7,891 nucleotides of DNA from the NCBI GenBank assembly GCA_902806395.1, contig CADCWH010000206.1, positions 1 to 7,891 of the forward strand, read 5' to 3'. Shown piece by piece: positions 5,587 through 7,891 of this stretch. The notes under the pieces are model-generated. The model saw only the letters and a list, made by a program, of their open reading frames with translations, did no database searches and had not been told where the DNA came from. Numbering within the stretch: the first letter of the stretch is position 1; the number at the start of each line of letters is the position of its first letter. Position numbers and translations under genes: made by a program. Origin of the DNA: an uncultured Thermomicrobiales bacterium. GTDB lineage: Bacteria; Chloroflexota; Chloroflexia; Thermomicrobiales; UBA6265.

Positions 5587-6202
5587 CTTTCATCAGCGTG
5601 ACGATCTCGTCGGGCTTCGAGTACCCCGTGCGGAGGTCACCGTACGTCCCGTCGGGGTTGACGATGACGTGGGGGACCGACGGTGGGAGGATGGATTCGC
5701 GCCCGAACTCCTCGACGATCGCTCTGAGGGCGGCGGGCGTCGTGACCGCGAAGCGCCAATCGAACGTCGCGTCGGCGGCGTAGCGGGCGAGATCGTCGGC
5801 CGAGATCTCGGTCTCGACGCTGATGGTGATGAAGACGAACTGGTCCGGGTCCAGCTCCTCAGCCGCGGTGGCGACGTGCTCGAGTTGCGTCTGACAGCTG
5901 GGGCACCAGGTGGCCATCGTCCCGACGAAGACCGTGCAGCCGACGAAGTCGCCCACGGCGAACTCGTGGCCGGTGTTGGCGTCGGTCAGTGCCACGGTCT
6001 GCCAGTCGGCGAGTGCGGAAGCAGCCTGAGTCGTCGGTGTGCTCTGAGCCGTCGGTGTGCCGACGGTCTCGGAGGTCATGGCGCACGCTGGGCGATCCGT
6101 AGCTGCCGGGGGCGGCGTCGCGTCTTGAGCCGTCGCCGTGGATGCCGATATCGAGACGATGAGGAACGCAAGGGCGAATACGTGGGCGAGCGAACGCTGC
6201 AA
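5570..6202 (-). CDS. Exported thioredoxin-like (TlpA/ResA-type) protein
   Basis: A 210-aa protein. The start is a TTG at 6202: AAGGAG (plus-strand 6210-6215) lies 7 nt upstream, and the reading from there gives a proper signal peptide (MQRSLAHVFALAFLIVSISA, likely cleavage after ASTATA near residue 25). A low-complexity linker rich in Ala, Thr, Pro, Ser and Gln (about 27-62) follows, then a thioredoxin fold with the active site W99-C100-P101-S102-C103, a strand QFVFITISVE (121-130) and the SVP loop with the cis-Pro at about 177. Cys40 and Cys89 are extra thiols that could matter for redox chemistry. It is exported and possibly tethered by the linker. Its neighbour CcdA would keep the CPSC site reduced; likely tasks are cytochrome c maturation or periplasm-side disulfide reduction, but no cytochrome genes are visible. 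Confidence 0.9.
   Translation of the reverse strand: MQRSLAHVFALAFLIVSISASTATAQDATPPPAATDRPACAMTSETVGTPTAQSTPTTQAASALADWQTVALTDANTGHEFAVGDFVGCTVFVGTMATWCPSCQTQLEHVATAAEELDPDQFVFITISVETEISADDLARYAADATFDWRFAVTTPAALRAIVEEFGRESILPPSVPHVIVNPDGTYGDLRTGYSKPDEIVTLMKDASDT
6026..6059 (-). repeat. Two-copy 18-bp tandem repeat in the thioredoxin linker
   Basis: Two 16-base copies (6026-6041 and 6044-6059) with one mismatch, 18 bp apart, encode the similar hexads of the Thr/Pro/Gln-rich linker. The in-frame unit would allow linker length change by slippage. Confidence 0.5.
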
Positions 6203-6327
6203 ATCGAGGCTCCTTCAGGATGTTGGGGGCGATGCTCTAGGGCCGGTCACCGATGGGACCTAGTGGCCGACACGCATGGAAGCGCTGGAACGCAATTCAC
6301 GATCACGCTGCCGTCGGAGGTTTTCGG
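6203..6327 (-). promoter_or_regulatory. Upstream region of the thioredoxin-CcdA unit
   Basis: This 125-bp gap separates the ATP-grasp stop from the TTG of the thioredoxin gene on the same strand. It holds the clear ribosome-binding site at 6210-6215 but no convincing promoter boxes. No T-run hairpin ends the ATP-grasp gene, so read-through into the redox pair is possible. Confidence 0.3.
6242..6316 (+). pseudogene. Possible histidine kinase C-terminal scrap
   Basis: On the plus strand one frame reads WDLVADTHGSAGTQFTITLPSE, the pattern at the end of a histidine kinase ATPase domain (an SxxGxGTxFTxxLP-type strand). It is only about 25 residues, preceded and followed by non-family sequence, and lies mostly in the gap between two minus-strand genes. 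Either a relic or a chance resemblance. Confidence 0.25.
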
Positions 6328-7284
6328 TCAGCTGGCAACCGAGGCTAACCGACGCCCGGGTGCGTTGGCCGCCCGGGCGACCTCCTGCAGGTACCGCGCG
6401 ATGGCGGCGGGGCCTGACCGTGGCGCGACCGCCTCGACCTCGGGGTTGTAGTTCGTGTTGGTGTTCACGTCATAGACGACCAGGCGACCGTCGGCGGTTT
6501 CGATGAGCTCGAACCCGGCGATCTCGAGCTGGTTCCGGCGCGCGAACGCGAGCAGCTGATCGATGACGGGATGCGCAAACCCCTCACGCAGCGCGAACAG
6601 GCTCGGCGCTTCCTTGGGCCGTCCATGCTCGTCCAGCTCGCAGGCATCGGCCGGACACAGTTGGAAGCCGCCCCGCGCCGCGTCGGCCGTGATCGCGTAG
6701 ACGTACTCGTAGCCGACCGTCTCGACGCGGGTGATGGTGCCGTCCCACGGCGGCACATACTCCTGCAGCAGGGTGATGCCGTCGATCGGCTCCTCGAACG
6801 CCTCCGAGGTGACATACGCCGCGAACGACGCCAGGTCGTCGAACCGCCGCACCCCGAGGCCCTTGCCGCCCTGATTGTGCTTGGTGATGAAGGGCATCGG
6901 GAGCGCCCGCGCGGCGGCGACGAGGTCGTCCCTACCGATCACCGCCACCGTGCGTGGCACATCGATGCCGAAGGCCTTCAGCGCGGTCAGCTGGCGGACT
7001 TTGCTGACCTCCATCTCGACCACCCCGCGTCCGTTGACCACGCGACGGCCGTGCGCCTCGAGCCAGTCGAGCACCGCGCGGGTGTAATCCTTCGACAGTT
7101 CGTGCCCGCGGGTGTGGGACGAGCCGCTCAGACGGTTCCAGAACACGCCGCTGGGGGGCTCGGATGCGAGGTCGATCGTGCCCGTGACGAGCAGCCACTC
7201 CTCCCAGTCCAATCCGGCAGCGTCGAACGCCGTCGCAAACGGTGGGAACCACTCCGGGTTTTCGTGCAGGGCGTAGATGGTCAT
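6328..7284 (-). CDS. ATP-grasp ligase, RimK-like
   Basis: A 318-aa protein of the ATP-grasp superfamily, which joins a carboxylate to an amine (or similar nucleophile) via an acyl-phosphate. The ATG at 7284 has AAGGA (plus-strand 7292-7296) 7 nt upstream; the frame is open much further but that part is shadow. Seen: an N-terminal pre-grasp domain; KVRQLTALKAFGIDVPRT (95-112) typical of the grasp entry; FITKHNQGGKGLGVRRF (132-148) with the ATP-binding Lys135 and Gly loop; the hinge LLQEYVPP (172-179); GFELIE (257-262); and the Mg-binding strand VVYDVNTNTNYN (269-280). These favour the RimK / alpha-L-glutamate-ligase-like group. The substrate is not predictable. It is alone apart from the redox pair downstream, and no precursor-peptide gene was recognised beside it, though the flanking small genes are unknown. 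Confidence 0.85.
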   Translation of the reverse strand: MTIYALHENPEWFPPFATAFDAAGLDWEEWLLVTGTIDLASEPPSGVFWNRLSGSSHTRGHELSKDYTRAVLDWLEAHGRRVVNGRGVVEMEVSKVRQLTALKAFGIDVPRTVAVIGRDDLVAAARALPMPFITKHNQGGKGLGVRRFDDLASFAAYVTSEAFEEPIDGITLLQEYVPPWDGTITRVETVGYEYVYAITADAARGGFQLCPADACELDEHGRPKEAPSLFALREGFAHPVIDQLLAFARRNQLEIAGFELIETADGRLVVYDVNTNTNYNPEVEAVAPRSGPAAIARYLQEVARAANAPGRRLASVAS

Positions 7285-7328
7285 GCGCTGGTCCTTGGTG
7301 ATCGCGGAGCGGACGCATCCGTGGCCCG

Positions 7329-7337
7329 ATGATAGCA
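7329..7337 (-). promoter_or_regulatory. Candidate extended -10 promoter for the ATP-grasp gene
   Basis: The minus strand reads TGCTATCAT, a TGn plus TATCAT extended -10, with a start point expected near 7322 and a leader of about 37 nt containing the ribosome-binding site. No good -35 box is seen, which extended -10 promoters can lack. Confidence 0.4.
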
Positions 7338-7685
7338 GCATGCGGCTGCCGACACGGCGCCGCGACAGTGCCGGGTGGGAACGTCGGCAACGTGGCGGTG
7401 GACTCCCCCTCCCATCCTGATACCATCCGGAGCCCAAGCGGCTCCGACCGGACGGCCGCGTGGCAAGCAGACGATGGCTGGACTCAAACAACAGCGATAC
7501 GGGATGTGCTGGCGGGGCGGAGCCAACCATGGGAGAAGGTTCAGCGAGCTCTCTTGGCGCTCGCTGAGCGCGCCACATCACCTGCTCGACTGACCTGCTT
7601 AGGCTGTTCTGCGGGGATTGCCTCGGCACATCCTCGGCAGCGGTATTGCTCCGTTCGGTGCCGGCAACAAAGGATCCCATGCTAG
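7329..7685 (+). CDS. Small protein with C-terminal zinc finger
   Basis: The longest frame (118 aa from an ATG at 7329) has a convincing C-terminal part: a helical stretch TTAIRDVLAGRSQPWEKVQR followed by ALLALAERAT (residues 54-83), then a zinc finger LTCLGC (C90, C93) and RQRYCSVRCRQQ (C107, C111). The RQRYCSxxCRQ pattern is common in small DNA-associated proteins of high-GC bacteria. The first 40-50 residues look random, and the ATG at 7329 falls within the opposite-strand promoter candidate, so the true start is probably later (GTG at 7392 or 7398; even GTG at 7506 is possible). The protein ends three residues after the finger (IPC), shorter than usual for such tails, so 3' truncation by a frameshift is possible. 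The zinc-finger call is good; boundaries are poor. Confidence 0.5.
   Translation: MIAACGCRHGAATVPGGNVGNVAVDSPSHPDTIRSPSGSDRTAAWQADDGWTQTTAIRDVLAGRSQPWEKVQRALLALAERATSPARLTCLGCSAGIASAHPRQRYCSVRCRQQRIPC
7418..7426 (+). promoter_or_regulatory. Weak candidate -10 for the zinc-finger gene
   Basis: TGATACCAT is a TGn plus TACCAT extended -10-like site; TGGACT at 7399-7404 lies 16 bp upstream as a possible -35. If used, the zinc-finger protein would have to start at a late codon such as 7506. Speculative. Confidence 0.2.
7428..7446. repeat. 7-bp inverted repeat
   Basis: CGGAGCC (7428-7434) and GGCTCCG (7440-7446) are perfect reverse complements around a 5-nt loop, just after the weak -10 candidate. 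It could be an operator or simple coding coincidence. Confidence 0.3.
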
Positions 7686-7688
7686 AAT
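7680..7688 (+). promoter_or_regulatory. Candidate extended -10 promoter for the right-edge gene
   Basis: TGCTAGAAT is a TGn plus TAGAAT extended -10 (5 of 6 to TATAAT) overlapping the stop of the zinc-finger gene in a locally AT-rich spot. The start point would be near 7695, giving a leader of about 20 nt with GAGGGG (7702-7707) 7 nt before the ATG at 7715. Confidence 0.45.
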
Positions 7689-7714
7689 AGTAAGGACAAT
7701 CGAGGGGTGGACGC

Positions 7715-7758
7715 ATGGGCCGCCGGAGCCGAGCAGGGATGCTCGCCCGGCGGCCCAT
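7715..7758 (+). repeat. 12-bp perfect inverted repeat with inner stem
   Basis: ATGGGCCGCCGG (7715-7726) and CCGGCGGCCCAT (7747-7758) match perfectly; an inner stem CGAGCA (7730-7735) / TGCTCG (7740-7745) closes a GGGA tetraloop. TTTT follows at 7764-7767. This could be the intrinsic terminator of the zinc-finger gene, which ends at 7685, although the T-run is short and set back 5 nt. The left arm begins exactly at the ATG of the next frame, so it could also hide that start codon in the RNA. Confidence 0.6.
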
Positions 7759-7891
7759 CGGCGTTTTCCGGGGACGGCAGGAGGCCGGGATGCGGCAGCA
7801 CCATGAGGAACTGATTGGCGCCCCGGACGACAGTGCAGCGGGTCCTTCCGTTTCCGACCCGACGTCTCCCCCCTCGGCAATCGAAACCGCG
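7715..7891 (+). CDS. Unknown protein, 3' end outside window
   Basis: The ATG at 7715 has GAGGGG 7 nt upstream and a plausible promoter 27 nt before that. The frame is open for 59 codons to the window edge. The N-terminus is strongly basic (MGRRSRAGMLARRPIGVFRG), then EELIGAPDDSAAG and a Ser/Pro-rich stretch follow. No family is recognised. The coding start doubles as an inverted repeat, so this could instead be a terminator region that happens to lack stops. Confidence 0.4.
   Translation, partial: MGRRSRAGMLARRPIGVFRGRQEAGMRQHHEELIGAPDDSAAGPSVSDPTSPPSAIETA

Noticed and set aside
5510..6451. 313-codon plus-strand frame opposite the redox genes
   Set aside because: Shadow of the thioredoxin and CcdA genes; only the short kinase-like tail near 6242-6316 was kept, at low confidence.
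6571..7332. 253-codon plus-strand frame opposite the ATP-grasp gene
   Set aside because: Mirror frame of a strongly supported ATP-grasp coding sequence.
7285..7758. Upstream extension of the ATP-grasp frame to 7758
   Set aside because: No family-like residues there; the ATG at 7284 has a ribosome-binding site and begins the expected domain.
1..7891. CRISPR array, tRNA gene or attachment-site direct repeats
   Set aside because: Looked for regularly spaced repeats, T-loop-like sequences and long direct repeats by eye; none found.

Overview
High-GC window whose codon use and protein style (for example a secreted thioredoxin with a long Ala/Thr/Pro/Ser/Gln linker) would fit Chloroflexota of the Thermomicrobia type, or a high-GC actinobacterium. 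I cannot decide between them from sequence alone. No rRNA, tRNA or CRISPR array was recognised.

Left block (1-3578, all plus strand): the 3' part of a helix-turn-helix protein runs in from the left edge. A tightly packed accessory cassette follows: a 70-aa excisionase/AlpA-like DNA-binding protein, a 65-aa unknown protein, a primase-polymerase (Prim-Pol with a PriCT-like tail), a RepA-like RecA-fold ATPase/helicase and a possible 23-aa peptide. Every junction overlaps by 1-8 nt, so translation is probably coupled along the chain. About 110 bp later come two tiny zinc-ribbon genes that overlap by 4 nt and are easily missed because a longer spurious frame covers them. This looks like the replication and control core of an integrative element, plasmid or satellite. 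No intact integrase is in the window.

Middle block (3579-4893): a gene graveyard. It holds a small gene broken by two apparent single-G losses, the C-terminal DNA-binding end of a serine recombinase (plus strand, frameshifted) and, facing it, a heavily decayed IS5-type DDE transposase (minus strand, three frames). It may be a worn edge of the element or an insertion hot spot.

Right block (4894-7284, minus strand): a two-gene redox unit, a TTG-started exported thioredoxin-like protein (WCPSC) followed by an overlapping CcdA-like membrane protein, and upstream of it an ATP-grasp ligase of the RimK-like kind. Between them on the plus strand is a possible scrap of a histidine kinase C-terminus.

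Right edge (7329-7891, plus strand): a small protein with a C-terminal zinc finger diverges from the ATP-grasp gene. Then comes a gene that runs off the window; its start codon opens a perfect 12-bp inverted repeat.
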